A stretch of DNA of 64,000 nucleotides from Argyresthia goedartella (lineage: Eukaryota; Arthropoda; Insecta; Lepidoptera; Argyresthiidae), in the NCBI GenBank assembly GCA_949825045.1, contig OX463807.1, positions 39,514,749 to 39,578,748 on the forward strand. Reading direction: 5' to 3'. The notes below the pieces were generated by a model. That model worked only from the letters and a program-made list of their open reading frames with translations. It was not told where the DNA came from and made no database searches. This document shows, in pieces, positions 10,792-22,887 of this stretch. A program made the position numbers and the translations under genes. The first letter of the stretch is position 1. Every line of letters starts with the position of its first letter.

Positions 10792-11494
10792 TTCACATAG
10801 CGGCATCGAAACTGGATAATGTTACACGACGCGAATGGGAGGTACACATCTCAACATAAGAGCTAGTCTCAATTAAAAAGTTTTTGAAATTCCTCAGAAA
10901 TCGTGCCGACCTGTTGTAAACCATGAAGATCAATGTGTCGGAGAAGCATCTTAGTACAGGCCAGGCACAGTCATCATTTAATAAATCAAGTGCAAGTCCA
11001 GGTGCAGCTGTGCACAAACGTAAGGAAAAAGGTTTCTTGGTTGTGGATTCTAAAAAATAACCAACCGTAAGTAACTTTACAAATTCATCTTGCCCGAGGT
11101 GCCGTGATACGCATTTTTTGTATGAATGCCCACAATATCTTGAACTGACAAATAAAAAGCATGCAGAAGTATTGCCTCGATACAATATTTGCAGAAATTG
11201 CCTCAAATCGGGTCATTGCCATACATATTGTAGGCGAGGGGGCTGTACGATATGCAATAAACGTCACAACACCTTAGTGTGTCTATATACGGACAAGACG
11301 CAGATGTTTTATAACAAAACAGGTACCTTGCTAGACCACTTGCGAAAGTGCAAGCGCAAACACTGCTGTAGCGCTTTCTGCCCATCAGATTGGACGCGGT
11401 GAAGTTCTGCTATCCACCGCGCTTATCATGGTGTACGATAAAAATAACAAGGCTCATATAGCGCGTGCTGTACTAGATAACGGAAGCACATCTT
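10792..11494 (+). pseudogene. Pao P1 gag C-terminus, zinc knuckle and protease start
   Basis: After the piggyBac the gag reading resumes with HIAASKLDNVTRREWE. It is followed by a zinc-knuckle region around 11118-11290 with CRNCLKSGH, CRRGGCTIC and HNTLVC (Cys-His clusters typical of Pao nucleocapsid), then the start of the DUF1758-like aspartic protease, VLDNGSTSC, near 11468-11494. There are stops and frame changes, for example at about 10858 and 10917. It ends abruptly at the 39-bp palindrome where P2 continues into the rest of the protease. Confidence 0.8.
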
Positions 11495-11533
11495 GTCACA
11501 TGGGCGTCAGTTATGAACTGACGCCTATGTGAC
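11495..11533. repeat. 39-bp imperfect palindrome at the junction of two inverted Pao copies
   Basis: Left arm GTCACATGGGCGTCAGTT (11495-11512), centre ATG, right arm AACTGACGCCTATGTGAC (11516-11533), with 17 of 18 arm positions paired. Pao P1 ends at its left side and Pao P2 (minus) ends at its right side. Confidence 0.85.
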
Positions 11534-13633
11534 CCTTAGTTTGGTAGTTGGGCTGTTCATGCGGAAAATGCCATGATGTGGGAAAAGTATCCAGAGAGAG
11601 GTTTGTTGACTTTAGAGCTGTGACCCAGTGACTCATATTCTTCCATGAGATGGATGGACGTTGATTTTAGTGTATCATTGCGTTACTAAAGTTTCATGGA
11701 AAGAAAGCATTGTTTATCTCGTTCGAATGAGTTCCCAAGTTTGGTATGGCTGTCTTTTAAAGGCAACTTCACACAGAACTTACAGTCAGGCAATCTTCTG
11801 GTATGTTTAACAAAGTGTTTTTCACAAGATTTTTCTCCTGATGTGTAGTATGCAGCTTCTGGATTGATAGTAGCCTCATCTAGTTGCGACAAGCGGGTAA
11901 GGTCTGCTGATATTGAATCCTCGTTAACTTTGACAAAATTGTATTGTATGGTGGGCTGTGAGATATATTTTGGAATGGACAGAAGCCAGGCACCAACCAT
12001 CCTAGTTTGGTCTTAAACATGGTGGGTTTGTTTTGACCCACGTCTATCTTGCCAGTTCCCAGTAAGTTCCAAAAGACATCAGCACCAATCAATATATCAA
12101 CTGTCGCTGGTAGGTAAAACTTAGGGTCAGCTAAGATAAGATTTGGTATCAAAGGATATAATTATAACATTGCATGTTTTATTTAATGACGATGTGCCCT
12201 TATTTATTCCTGATACTGAACTGAGTATGTTTTAAAATGGAAAATCAAGCTCTGCACATAGGGCGTCTGTTATGTAACAAGATGTGCTTCCGTTATCTAG
12301 CACAGCACGCGCTATATGAGCCTTGTTATTTTTATCGTACACCGTGATTAGCGCGGTGGACAGCAGAACCTCACCGCGTCCAATCTGATGGGCAGAGAGC
12401 ACTACAGTAATGTTTGCGCTTGCACTCTCGCAAGTGGAGGTGGCAGAGGTCCCTGTTTTGTTATAAAATGTCTGCGTTTTGTCCGTACCTAGACACACTA
12501 AGGTGTTGTGATGTTTGTTGCATATCCTACAGCCCCCTCGCCTACAATATTTATGGTAAAGACCCGATTTGAGACAATTTCTGCAAATATTGTATCGAGG
12601 CAATTCTTCTGCACGCTTTTTATTTGTCAGTGCAAGATATTGTGGGCATTCATACAAAAAATGCGTATCACGGCACCTCGGGCAAGATGAATTTGTAAAG
12701 TTTAGTTATTTTTTTAAATACACAACCAAGAGACCTTTCTCTTTACATTTGTGCATAGCTGCACCTGGACTTGCACTTGATTTATTGAATGATGACTCTG
12801 CCTGGCCTGTACTGAGACGCTTCTCCGACACATTGAACTCCATGGTTCTGTCGGCACGATTTCTGAGGAATTTAAAAAAGTTCTTAAATGAGTCTAGCTC
12901 TAATGTTGAGATATGTATCTCCCATTCGCGTCGTGTAACATTATGCAGTTTCGATGCCGCTATGTGAATTAATAACTTATCCCAGTGTCTGGTAGGTTCT
13001 TTTATTGTTTCCAACGCTCCAATTTTTTTACATAAGGTGTCAATGATAAGTCTAAATGAGGTTGCAGCCTCCTTGGTGATCGGTTGCATCTCAAATATGG
13101 CATTCACATGATTGTTAATCAGTATTATTTTATTGTTATAGCGATCACAGAGAAGACTCCACGCTACATTATAGTTACTATTAGACGATCCTAAAGATTG
13201 TTTTATGATTGCAGCTCTGCCCTCAAGAGACACTTGTAAGTAGTGAAATTTGTTTAAGTTGTCAATCTGGCCGTTTTTATATATAAGGCTCATGAACGTC
13301 TTGGAATTCAAGCCATTTTTGATAGTCACCATAAAATTTTGGTAAATGAATTGTGGGTAACTTACATTTGACCTTTGACGGTAGAACCGTGGACTTTTTG
13401 GATGTAACTGATTCATCATCGCTTTCATCATGTGCAGATGCATACCTGGCAGTTTCTGACGGTATCAATATCTTGGCTAAAGACATCACGCTTAAGTAGC
13501 CATCCTCGAACTGAGAACGCTCTGACAATGGCAAAGTTACATCCTCAGACAACATCTCAATTTGTGATTGCACGTGGTCAAAGTAATCAAACATGTTTTC
13601 CATTTTCTTAATACGCAATTCAAGCTCCGTCAT
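11534..13633 (-). pseudogene. Pao/BEL-type element P2: gag, zinc knuckle, protease, start of RT
   Basis: Minus-strand copy inverted relative to P1. The likely gag start is Met at 13633 (MTELELRIKKMENMFDYF). Gag spans to about 12700 with a frameshift around 13290-13440 (LPKFYGDYQKWLEFQDVHE to VTIKNGLNSK). The zinc knuckle lies at 12600-12480. The DUF1758-like protease lies at about 12400-11880, with VLDNGSTSC as the active-site block and later LIGADVFWNLL. The RT N-terminus at 11700-11560 is EEYESLGHSSKVN and a HIMAFS segment, ending at KLRV-like codons at the palindrome. The element therefore lacks the RT active site, RNase H and integrase. Several frames are needed, so it is not functional. 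Confidence 0.8.
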
Positions 13634-15721
13634 CCGATCGGCAAATAAAGACCAGTGACATATCCTGTAAATATGGTAAGTCGTCCCCTTTCTTTATTTT
13701 ATATATTAATCGTTCAAGTCCTTGTCGCTCGCCATGTTTAGTCTATTTGTAGTTTTTGTAATTTAATTTGGTTTGTAAGAATATAAAAAAGACATCAATA
13801 TGAACAAGAACAACACAACTTGTAACTTGCGAACAAGTAGACTTTAAACAAATAGACAAATTATTTGATTTGCGAACAAGTAATTATGTGTTGTAAGTAT
13901 TTTTATTGTATATTGAAATATGTAAAAATATATATTGTATATGTATGTATTTATCCAACCATTTTCTATAAGTTTTACCAAACTAAGCACTTTGACCTAC
14001 ATAATGCCCGATGGGATTGAAATAGTATAGAGATCAAAAGCAGGTTAAGAAACTTTGGAACGGTCTCACTTGTAAGCTCAGCACCAATTCGACCATCAAG
14101 AAAAAGAAATATCTCAATCTTGTCGCTAGAAATGTCCTCGCGTGCGCTGCAGTAGTCAAACGATTACAGAGAAGTCACAGCACGATAGTGGTGAAAGAAT
14201 TATCTTGGTAACTTGTTAGCTTGAAAATAGGATATATCAATGTGTTCTTGTTGCTCGCTGAGTGCAGCTTGATGTGGTAGAATATGGCTGTGTTAGAATC
14301 ACATCAATTTAATTTTCTTTTTAGTTGTTTATTAGCTTGATACATAGAAAGAAGCCATAAAAGGATCGCATCGTTGTTAGAAATATTGATTTCTTGTTCT
14401 ACATCAGTCGATGATCAAAATTATTGTTCGTGGCAGTATCAATGGAGGCTGTGTTGTAACTCGCTCAGCATCAAAAGGACGAATAGGAAGAAGACGTGGC
14501 AGGCAGGATTGCAGCACTGGTAAAAAACTTGGTTTCTTGGTTTGGATCAGGGATGATCAAGATTGTTGGCTGGCCATGTTATTGACACTTCACTCGTGCA
14601 GAGTTCCACTGTATATTGTACAGCTCATAATCCGACTCGAAGGACCATGTTCGGGACTCGTAGTTATGAAATAATAGGGTCATTTGCTGTAACATACTTA
14701 ATTTTATTCAGTCTTTAACAAAGATAGTATGGTAGATTTTTAGGATTAGCCCTCAAGTCTCAAGTGACAAATGACGTTAGAAAAAGAAGAAAATTATTAC
14801 ACACATCAACAAAGGCGCTATATGCTTTACAATTGTATGAAATAAAAGTAACGAACAGTGCATACATTTTTCTCCTTATGCCCATGATGGTAGGGAAACG
14901 GGCAAGTCACATATATCGACTAAGGTGTAGAGTTTGAAAGTTAGGTCTTGTAGAGTTAGAAGCTTGGCTCTACATGAGATCTGATAACTTTTTGACAGTG
15001 CAAGCCATATGGTGTCATCTTGGCAACATTTAACATGAAAATGTTTTTGGTGGAATTCTTTTTGTAAGTTGACTAAGACAATATTTTGTTTTTTGAACAT
15101 TTTATCTTCCTTTTTGGGGTGTATTTTTTGCACATCAGAAGTGCATTTTTCCATAATCTACTCTCTATCTTTGCCTTTTTCCGATTCTAAATACATGTTT
15201 GTGGAATCGGGGTTTAGCATTGTCATTTATGTTTTAGACTTGACTCTTCGATTGCTGCTCAAGTTAACATCTAGCCACCTAGATGTTGTCTAGGGATCAG
15301 TGGCATACAATAGGAAACCCAACAACATATCATTCGCCTCTAATGCATCGCACTCGTGAATTGACAACATTCTTAGCCCAATGTTCGGGTACACATTAAG
15401 CAATTTGCGTGCGCTTATCTCCATCCCCTAATTCAAAGCTTGGGGGTAATTTTCAAAAAATCTGAAATATGTCTTATTATTTATAACAAGGAGACCCTTC
15501 ATCAATTTTCAGACCTCTAGCATCAAAATTTCCCTCAACTCCCGATATCGATCGAGCTGGATGAGCCGCTGTTACGAGGCAAGGTTGTTCTGGCAATAAA
15601 GCAACAAAAGAACAAACGTGCGTGCGGTTGGCGCTAACTTTATACCGGGAGAACTGTTTGAATACGGCGGTGAGGAACTACATGTTGGAAAAGTGTATAG
15701 TTGGTAAATGATAAAACTGTT
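13634..15721. other. Unassigned AT-rich region
   Basis: About 2.1 kb with no convincing coding region. It would hold the Pao P2 5' leader and LTR on its left side and Copia body remnants on its right, since a Copia C-terminus follows at 15722, but no clear domain or LTR boundary could be read. Open frames at 14411-14674 and 14876-15154 have no recognisable motif and unconvincing composition. Confidence 0.4.
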
Positions 15722-15808
15722 GTTGTGATATACTTGTGTACTAATAACATGTTAGCGGACATATTGACTAAGGCAAAAATTGTAAAGAAAAGTTTCAACA
15801 TTTTGTGA
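15722..15808 (+). pseudogene. Ty1/Copia pol C-terminus (RNase H end)
   Basis: The 29-codon stretch contains YLCTNNMLADILTKAK and a stop. It matches the highly conserved end of Copia RNase H (tenMlADilTKal, family knowledge). Upstream pol is not recognisable. The non-coding stretch after it leads to an LTR-like start at 16038, consistent with the normal order pol, 3' UTR, LTR. Confidence 0.7.
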
Positions 15809-16037
15809 AATAACTTATGTAATAAAAAAATTGTATAACAATATGGTTAGGTAAACATGCCAATCAATTGTGAAAATAAACATATGTTTAGAATTAAATA
15901 AAAATTCAGAGGGTTTAATTCATTTTTTTATATTCTTTAAGTTGAACATTATTTATTTTAAGTTGTATTTCCCTGTTAGGAATATATAGCATAGTATTGT
16001 ATTGTTATTATTTTGTATTGGTTTAAGGGTGCGTCAG

Positions 16038-16190
16038 TGTTGGAAACGTGTATCTATATTCCAAATTGTTTTAGTTTCATTCGACGATGTAAGAATCTTC
16101 GTTTTTATGTGTTCGCATTTAGCTTTATGGCAGACGGCCCTAAATATTTTTGAATATAATTTGACATGTTGAAAAAAAATTGGGTCACGT
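16038..16190 (+). repeat. Possible Copia 3' LTR start, cut by a LINE
   Basis: TGTTGGAAAC begins here, about 230 bp after the Copia pol stop. TGTTGGAA is the common start of Copia LTRs. It is preceded only by a weak purine stretch, AAGGGTGCG. The other end is not seen because a family-E LINE begins at about 16190. Confidence 0.35.
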
Positions 16191-16619
16191 GTACATGTTT
16201 TTTTGGCAAAAGTTCATAAAATGTATCCCTATTGTTGCCCATTCACTAAAGCCTGCTTTACTATCGCTATTTGTAAGATTATGTGGTTTAAAATTATTTT
16301 TAAAACTATCTGAAAGTTTGTTGATTAAGTCCTTATATTGATCATTCACATTTTGAGTATTATTTTGAGGAGGTAAGCTACTTTATAAATCTTGTTTAAA
16401 TGATTCAATTATTTTTGTTGTGATTGGCCTACACAAGACTACTTCCAGTGATTTTGAGTCTACTTCTAAGTTGACAATTTGCCCACTGTGATCAGACTTT
16501 AAACAATTTACTGTATACTTTTTCAAAATTTCGCAACCGCAGAAGACATTATCAAGCTAGTTTGCGGTAGTTTCAGTTATTTTTGAGGGCTCTGTGAAGA
16601 TGTTGACTAAATTGAATTA

Positions 16620-17100
16620 TTTAAAAAAATATTATCAATTTAGTATGCAACGGGGAGTCCACCAGCAAGTCTAAATTGAAGTCACCGCAAATGACTACTT
16701 TTTTGTGAATACTAGTAGCTACTCTCAAGACATCCTCCAATACTGATTCAAATATATCATAATCACTGGTTAGGGTTCTGTATACGCTTACTATAATGTG
16801 TCTACCAAGTTCAAAACACGATAGTTCTATTACTTTCTCAACAGAAAGTCTGCAAATATTCTTGTGCTCTTTAAATTTAGGACCTAACCGGTACTAAGGA
16901 TCCTCCGTGTATTGCAGACTTTCTATTGAAGTAGCTGGCTACTTGATTGTTATGTACAGAGCAATTCATTTGAGACTCAAGTAGCCAGTGTTCTACTAGG
17001 CATTGTATGTCTACTCTGTTATGCTCCAATAATAGTTTTAGGTCTAGCAATTTGCCAGAAAAGCCACCTTGTAAGTTCTGATTTACTAAAACCAATTACT
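16620..17100 (-). pseudogene. LINE-E2 endonuclease remnant
   Basis: Read leftwards: VLVNQNLQGGF near 17080, RVDIQCLVEHWLL near 17000, and KVVICGDFNLDLL at about 16705-16665. These are the NQN, TEHWL-type and GDFN blocks of an APE endonuclease. The Thr of the TEHWL block is Val here. Stops and frame changes occur between blocks. Confidence 0.7.
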
Positions 17101-17619
17101 TTATAGAGGACTTTTCTGTTGTCTGCCCTGACAGTTTAAATGAGTGGTCAAAGTTAATTTACTTACATTCGTCTTGACTGTTTTTAAAACCTCAGCATAC
17201 ATTATTTAAGTATAATTATTTCTACATTCGTCATTTTCTACTGGCACCCTAGTTATTTTCTCAACAATAACAGGTTCATAAATATTGAATGCCAATAATT
17301 TGGCAATCTGTCGCTTAGATAACGCAGGTACATGCATTGTATGTATCCCTAGTCAGTATAAAATTTCGAATAAACTTATTCGTACCAAAATATAATACTC
17401 GGTCCCGATGACCAAATGTCAAGTTATACATAAGCCGGTTAAGTCTATAAATCCGGTCATTTTGTGCCTCTGATTGAGCATTGGAATAGGAAAAAAAACA
17501 GAAAAAAATTACTTGCCCGGAGAGATAGATTCAAAGTAATTAATCAAATCGTCTTGTTGAACTCCTGTGATGTTCCCCATTTGTAATACAATAATCGTAT
17601 TACTGTCACACTCCCTATT

Positions 17620-18480
17620 AAGCAGGCATTTACTATCTGCATGTAAGATGCCTCTGACATAGTGTTGTTTGCTAATGATACTTCAATGGTCTTCAACATT
17701 GAAAGACAATAAGTAAATTTTGATGATGTTAATGGTGTATGGTCTTTAACCTTGAATTGGTTCACAGTTAATAATTTATTGTAAAACGCTAGTAATACCA
17801 AGGGTATCAAATACTCACGTCCAAACGTCAGGCAAATTTAGATCAGTTTAGTCTTAGACAGCAACAAGTTAGAAGTAGTAAATGATACGAAGTTTCTTGG
17901 AATAACTATTGATAGCAAATTGCAGTAGGGACCCCACATATATAAATTAGCTAGTAAATGAAGTTCTGCGGCTTACGCTGTTAGAAATATTAGTCAAAAC
18001 ACGGATGTGGCTACATCAAGGCTAGTAAATTTTAGTTACTTTCATAGTATCATGTCTTATGGTATCTTGTTGTGGGGGAAAGCAGCGGATATTTAAACTA
18101 TTTTTATTTTACAGAAAAGAGCTTTTCGAATAATTTATAATTTAAAAGGTACAGACTCCTTAAAAGACCTTTTTAAAGAAATTGACATAATAACAGTAGA
18201 TAGTCAATTTATATATGAAAATATAATGTATGTACGCAAGAACCTTACAATATTTTCCAAACTTAGCGATAGCTGTAATTTTAACCAAAGAAATAATCAC
18301 AAACTAGTTGCGCGCCGGACTAGACTCGCAAAGGTTAGCAATTATTTCAAGGGTCAGTGCATTCTCTCCTACAATATGATATGGAGATTTTCAAATTGCC
18401 ATTTGAGCAATATAAAAAGCATGTTGAAGCGATTTTGTCGAAAAAGGGATATAACAATGTTCAAGATTACTTAAATGATG
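17620..18480 (+). pseudogene. LINE-E2 reverse-transcriptase C-terminal remnant
   Basis: The frame shows DIVLFANDTS near 17660-17690 (the FADD box reads FAND), LNWFTVNNLL near 17755, TKFLGITIDSKLQ near 17890, FSYFHSIMSYGILLWGKAA near 18030-18090 and ILQKRAFRIIYNL near 18105-18150. It then runs to YVRKNLTIFSKLSD near 18226 and VSNYFKGQC. Stops are frequent. The active-site change FADD to FAND would abolish catalysis. Confidence 0.75.
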
Positions 18481-18891
18481 GTACTATATGAGGTTAATCT
18501 AGCTCAACACCGACCTTGCTGTTATTAATTTTGTAACGATTTTTTCCTGCTTATTAATCATAATGATTAATATTGTAATATTTGTATTAGTTAAGCACAA
18601 TAAATTTTTAAAATAGATCTAGAAACAATTTGTGGGAGTTTCTACGCCCTACTTCTCCCACACTGGTTCAATGTAGAGAAGAGGCATAAAATGACTTCTG
18701 CTAAGTACATGTAAATATCTACAGTAATATAGAACTTTGACTTTAACATTAATATTTTTTGCCTTACTCTGTTGTAATATGGTCCAAGTTTAATATATAT
18801 ATTAAGAGTCGCCAGTAAGCGGGACTCTCAATGGGTTTATATGGAACTTCGTGTATACAATGGAATAAATCATACCAAGATCTGATGTTCG

Positions 18892-19266
18892 TTTTTAGGG
18901 TTCCGTACTAAGACTCCGCTGTCCGTCCGTCTGTCACCAGGCTGTATCTCAAGAACCTAGCTAGCTAGAGAGTTGAAATTTTCACAGATTATGTATTTAT
19001 GTTGCCGCTATAACAAAAAATACTAAAAAACAGGATAAAATAAATATTTAAGGGGGCTCCCATACAACAATTCTTTCAATACCACAAACAAACTTATGGA
19101 TGCACTTGGTTACGTGCATGGAGTGTGAAAGTAACCGCACCAATAACTTTGTAAACAATATTTTGCTGTGTAAAATCCAAACTATTCACTCCACACCATC
19201 GCTTCCATTGAACGGTGGTACGGAACCCTTTGTGCGCGATTTAGACTCGCACTTGACCGGTTTTTT
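18892..19266 (-). mobile_element. Short non-autonomous element, copy M2
   Basis: Inverted copy of the element at 7893-8307. It begins on the plus strand with TTTTTAGGGTTCCGTAC and ends with CGCACTTGACCGGTTTTTTG. Shared internal blocks include GTTGAAATTTTCACAGATTA, GGGGGCTCCCATACAACAAT and GCATGGAGTGTGAAAGTAAC. The terminal hairpin is not retained at its left end, where only one arm is present. There is no coding capacity. Confidence 0.8.
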
Positions 19267-19799
19267 GCTTTTAATTATACTAGATTAAAAAAAATAGAAC
19301 GAGTAGAGAGATTTTCATGCAAAACCCGAAGACTCGGTCTATTTTTTCTCTATTACAATTTCAAGCAACAAACACTAATACCTGACCTAAGCCTTTAGCT
19401 GCACATCGTTTAAAAATTAAAACCAAACAACGTTTATATGGGGAGTTGAGCTCAGTCGAGCTTACTCGCGACTTATTGTGTAGTGTCAAAATAATATTTT
19501 TTATTTTTTAAGTCAATAATTTTTATCGTCACACCTGGCCATAAAGTGGCAATTACCACCCGCTACGCGTGCGGAATAGGCCGCTTCTTGGCTAGGGGCA
19601 GTCGTAAGATTTTGTACTTACCACGGGCGGTAATAAAAAAAAGTCTTCGGCTCGGGCGTCAAATACTTGCGATCGATCTGAGACATAATTCTTTGTTTAG
19701 CGCCCTAGGTAAGTCATGTACAGCCAAGGGCAAAAAATGTATACATTTTGTCACCTTATTCCATTGAAATAAGGTCCAAAACGCATACATATTTATGCC
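19267..19799. other. Non-coding stretch
   Basis: No supported coding region, RNA or element boundary. It includes a GC-richer patch at about 19540-19700 (CACCCGCTACGCGTGCGG, CGGCTCGGGCGTC) that could be the remains of a hairpin-ended non-autonomous transposon, but I cannot define its ends. Confidence 0.4.
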
Positions 19800-20090
19800 T
19801 TTGATTGTACTGTAAGAGGTTGTTTTGTTTTGTTTAATAATCTATTGTGACACCTTTCAGAGATTATAGTGATCTTGTACTTAACGGAGGTTTCATTTAA
19901 ACATAATATTGTAAATGGGAGGCATTTGAGAAAGGTGAATATTTATGTATTCCTACATTATGAGTAAAGTAATATGCAAACTAAATATGTAAAACGTAGA
20001 GGAAAAGTACCTTTTATCTTTACAAGAAACTCACTATTTATGTGAATGTAGTAGTCATTAACATCAATATCTGTACACATTTATATCTTA
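19800..20090 (+). repeat. Diverged direct repeat, copy 1
   Basis: Shares with 20300-20620 the ordered blocks TTTAATAATCTATTGTGA, GATCTTGTACTTAA, GGTTTCATTTA, ATATTGTAAATGGGAGGCAT, CCTACATTAT and ATGTGAATGTAG. The offset of about 500 bp varies slightly because of small gaps. There are no coding features. Confidence 0.75.
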
Positions 20091-20299
20091 TCACTAAGCA
20101 TAATAAATAAGGTAAGTACAAAAGTGCAATTGCAGATATTAATGTTGCTGACTGTACATAAGTTAGTTGTAATTCACAGCCAAACTGGATTCATTTTACC
20201 AGAAATTATATGACATTTATTCTTATATAATAATATCAACTCGTTCTTACCTTCGGCTCCCGCATCATTCGAAAACCTGCGATCTGAGATATTATTTAT

Positions 20300-20620
20300 T
20301 TTAAGTACTGTATGGGTTTATTTTTGTTTAGTTTAATAATCGATTGTGATACAATTTTGAGATTATATTATACTGACTGATCTTGTACTTAATGGTGGTT
20401 TCATTTAGATATAATATTTTAAACAGAATATTGTAAATGGGAGGCATTCCAGAAAAGCGAATCTTTGTATACCTACATTATTAGTAGAGTAATATGATAA
20501 ACCTTATGATAAGTTTGAAAAGTTAATCTAGATGACCTAGGGGAAAATTACCTATCTGAACAGAAATCTCACTTTTCATGTGAATGTAGAAGTCAGTAAC
20601 GTAAACATCTGTTTAGGCGC
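20300..20620 (+). repeat. Diverged direct repeat, copy 2
   Basis: Partner of the repeat at 19800-20090. This copy is longer through small insertions, for example an extra ATTTTAAACAGA before the ATATTGTAAATGGG block. Probably an old local duplication or two copies of one non-coding element. Confidence 0.75.
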
Positions 20621-22555
20621 TCTGGATGGTTTAGATTCACAAATCAGCCCGGCAGGTCAACGTCTACACCCTAAATCAACTAGTTTTCTATAATTATCAC
20701 AAACAAAAAGTCAGAGGTTCAACAGGTTATTTCAATAAGTGAACTCGCAGACGTCGTTTTAAGACTCCTTTGTAATGCAAATTTTTATTTAAATTTTATT
20801 GGGATACAGGCTGGTTGATATTTTATAAGTCTATGCGAAATTGAAAATACGAATTATTCTAGATTCTTATTGGTAGTTGTCAGTTTTGACAGGACTGTGA
20901 AAAATTCATTTCATGGAGCTGTTCGAGTCAAAGGCATTTTGAAACACATTATTTAATTTAGTCAGTTTTTTCACGTTAAGAGTTAACGTGTGATCTCTCA
21001 GTGTTTTGGAAAGTTTTATGGAATTATGGCCACAGGAATAAATGGTCTGTCCTTGTCTTCAAGAAATGACGCCGGCCTAAACGATTGCTGGCGTTTCCTA
21101 TTCCTATGTTTCATCTGAAGTCAAAGGCCAGACGTTGGAAGCGATCTGGGTATGTATTTGGTGTTTATATTCCGGTGTGGCATTTTGTCGTGTTAGCGTT
21201 ATTCTGGTACTTATCATTATTTCTTATTTGTAGCTTTTGATGGAGAGCTGCGCATCGAGCCATAACTTCATATTTGATACCGACACCGCGGATGTGTAGT
21301 CCTCGCCAAGGCGTGCTTTGGAGCGTACGTGAACGAGGAAGTAGGACACCAGCTTCAGGAAATCCCATATTTTGATCCAAACCATATTTTAGTTTGTCTG
21401 AACTGTCGTAGGTAAATTAATTTAATTTTGTTTCTTAGCACGGCTGCTCCCTTTGGACGACATTCAATCTTTGAACAGGATTATGTCGTCTGTTCATCAT
21501 TAATCATCTAAATTCCTAAAGGCATTTGCACGCCACCGTTAAAGATATTTTCGGCATACTTATTGGGCAATTATTAATATAACCCCTAATCCATTCCATA
21601 GGCACTTCATAACCTCCTCATACAATCATTCCATTTTCACGTCGAGTCCTGGTCAAAGTGCGCATACAGCGTTAAAAGCGCGTTACGAAGATATTGATTT
21701 CGTTTTGAACCAGCAAATTCAGGGAATTTTGCAACGTTTTTCGGTCCAGGACACCTTGTCCGATTCACGGTTGTCATTCAATATTTTGTTATGAACTTTT
21801 GATATTATTATTAAAATAAATTATACGTGTTTTGTCAGTGAATATTTTTTACTTATTTATCACTATAAATTTGGCGCCTGAAACAGTATGGTAAGTACCC
21901 TGTTTTTTTTCCTTGTTGTTTAATGTGTGAAGTTATGAAATTTACTACTTAAAACTTTTTTCATTTTTTTGTTCGTGTGGGAATGGTAACCTATCGGTCG
22001 CTTTATTATTTACATTTCCTTGGGTTTCAGCTTTCTGATGAGTCTGGTGGTATGTTGCTCGCATGCTATCTACGCCGCAGTTCGACATTTAACCTTGCAT
22101 CTACCGCGAGTGGTGAAATGTGACAACTCTTTTAAGTGCCTGTGTTTTAATTCATCCCTCAACATATCCCGAGTTTTCATTATTGTAGACCCTATTTACC
22201 CGTTGTTAGAACCCGTAGTGTTAGGGAACGGAAAGGTATGTCAATTGTAGTTTAATATGTACCCTATCTCGTAATTTTGGTTTATTTGTCTACCCTGGTT
22301 CAATTCCGAGTTATCTTGTCTTCATTGCGTTTTTTTTCCTCCCTTAGTCGCTGTTTCGCGTATTGAATATTAGTCAAATTTCATTTCATTTCGTCCTGTG
22401 CGGAAAAGTTTATTCGACAGCTGAAGGGTTATATAGTTTTAATTGCATTTTTTATGTTGACATTCGCACGATTGTTTGATCGATATTATTTGGTTGTAGT
22501 TGCTAAGCAACGGATTGAAAGTATATAATTAGTTTCAGTATTTCATCAACATAGC
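20621..22555. other. Non-coding stretch with a possible LTR primer-binding site
   Basis: No supported gene. At 21872 TGGCGCCTGAAACAG resembles a lysine-tRNA-type primer-binding site (TGGCGCC-GAACAG is a well-known form). It follows an AATAAA at 21815 and is followed at once by GTAAGT. This could mark the end of an LTR and the leader of a lost element. Nothing else in the stretch is recognisable. Confidence 0.3.
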
Positions 22556-22625
22556 CTTGCGGTTTATTGGTCCGGACTTTCGTGTTCGAAGTCGATGGTT
22601 CGAATCCCAGCGCGAATGTTTTTGT
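22556..22625 (+). mobile_element. tRNA-like SINE head, degenerate
   Basis: GATGGTTCGAATCCCAGCGC around 22600 contains a perfect B-box (GGTTCGAATCC). The region 45-50 bp upstream (GCCTTGCGGTTTATTGG) is a poor A-box. A similar layout occurs on the minus strand at 59155-59260. It is too degenerate for a tRNA gene, so a SINE head is more likely. Confidence 0.4.
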
Positions 22626-22887
22626 TAATTCTTTTTCAGCGTTTATTTCTAAAATAAGCTTAGTGGAACATTATTTGAGTGAAATAAATAATTTATTTCG
22701 GAAATTTTCTTCGATTGAATTTTCCTAACATACGCGTAATAGTTTTGATAGCGTAGATCGGATGCTGATAGTCGAAATCTAGACTTCATTTAATCTTAAC
22801 ATTTACTGAATCAATTCTGATGAAATAATTCGCTCGGTTGATATATTTTTTTCCCGTGCTGCTGGTGTTTGGTAGTGACGATTGACA

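Larger units (their letters stand above)
7387..11494 (+). mobile_element. Pao/BEL-type LTR retrotransposon P1, interrupted and truncated
   Basis: Gag to protease of a Pao-type element on the plus strand, interrupted by a short non-autonomous element (7893-8307) and a piggyBac element (8346-10787). Its own sequence is 7387-7892, about 8308-8345 and 10792-11494. A second copy, P2, lies inverted at 13633-11534 and guides the reconstruction. No LTR is seen on the left, where it starts inside gag just after LINE-J, and it ends in the protease at a palindrome. Confidence 0.85.
16190..18810 (+). mobile_element. LINE-E copy E2 with inverted 5' part
   Basis: The left part (about 16190-17540) reads as endonuclease and linker on the minus strand. 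The right part (about 17600-18600) reads as RT palm to C-terminus on the plus strand. Both belong to the same CR1/Jockey-like family as the element at 40.6-54.05 kb. This order, with the inverted 5' segment to the left of the sense 3' segment, is what twin-primed LINE insertion produces. The 3' UTR end is not sharply seen; about 18800 is an estimate. Confidence 0.65.

Noticed and set aside
11118..11402. Plus-strand Cys-rich host protein
   Set aside because: Nearly the same Cys/His pattern occurs in the inverted copy at 12657-12400 next to gag and protease. It is the Pao nucleocapsid region.
14411..14674. Basic 87-codon protein-like frame
   Set aside because: No recognisable domain, isolated, and located in decayed LTR-element DNA.
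17544..17810. Minus-strand 88-codon gene
   Set aside because: It is the antisense of the LINE-E2 RT palm (LFANDTS and WFTVNNLL read on the plus strand).
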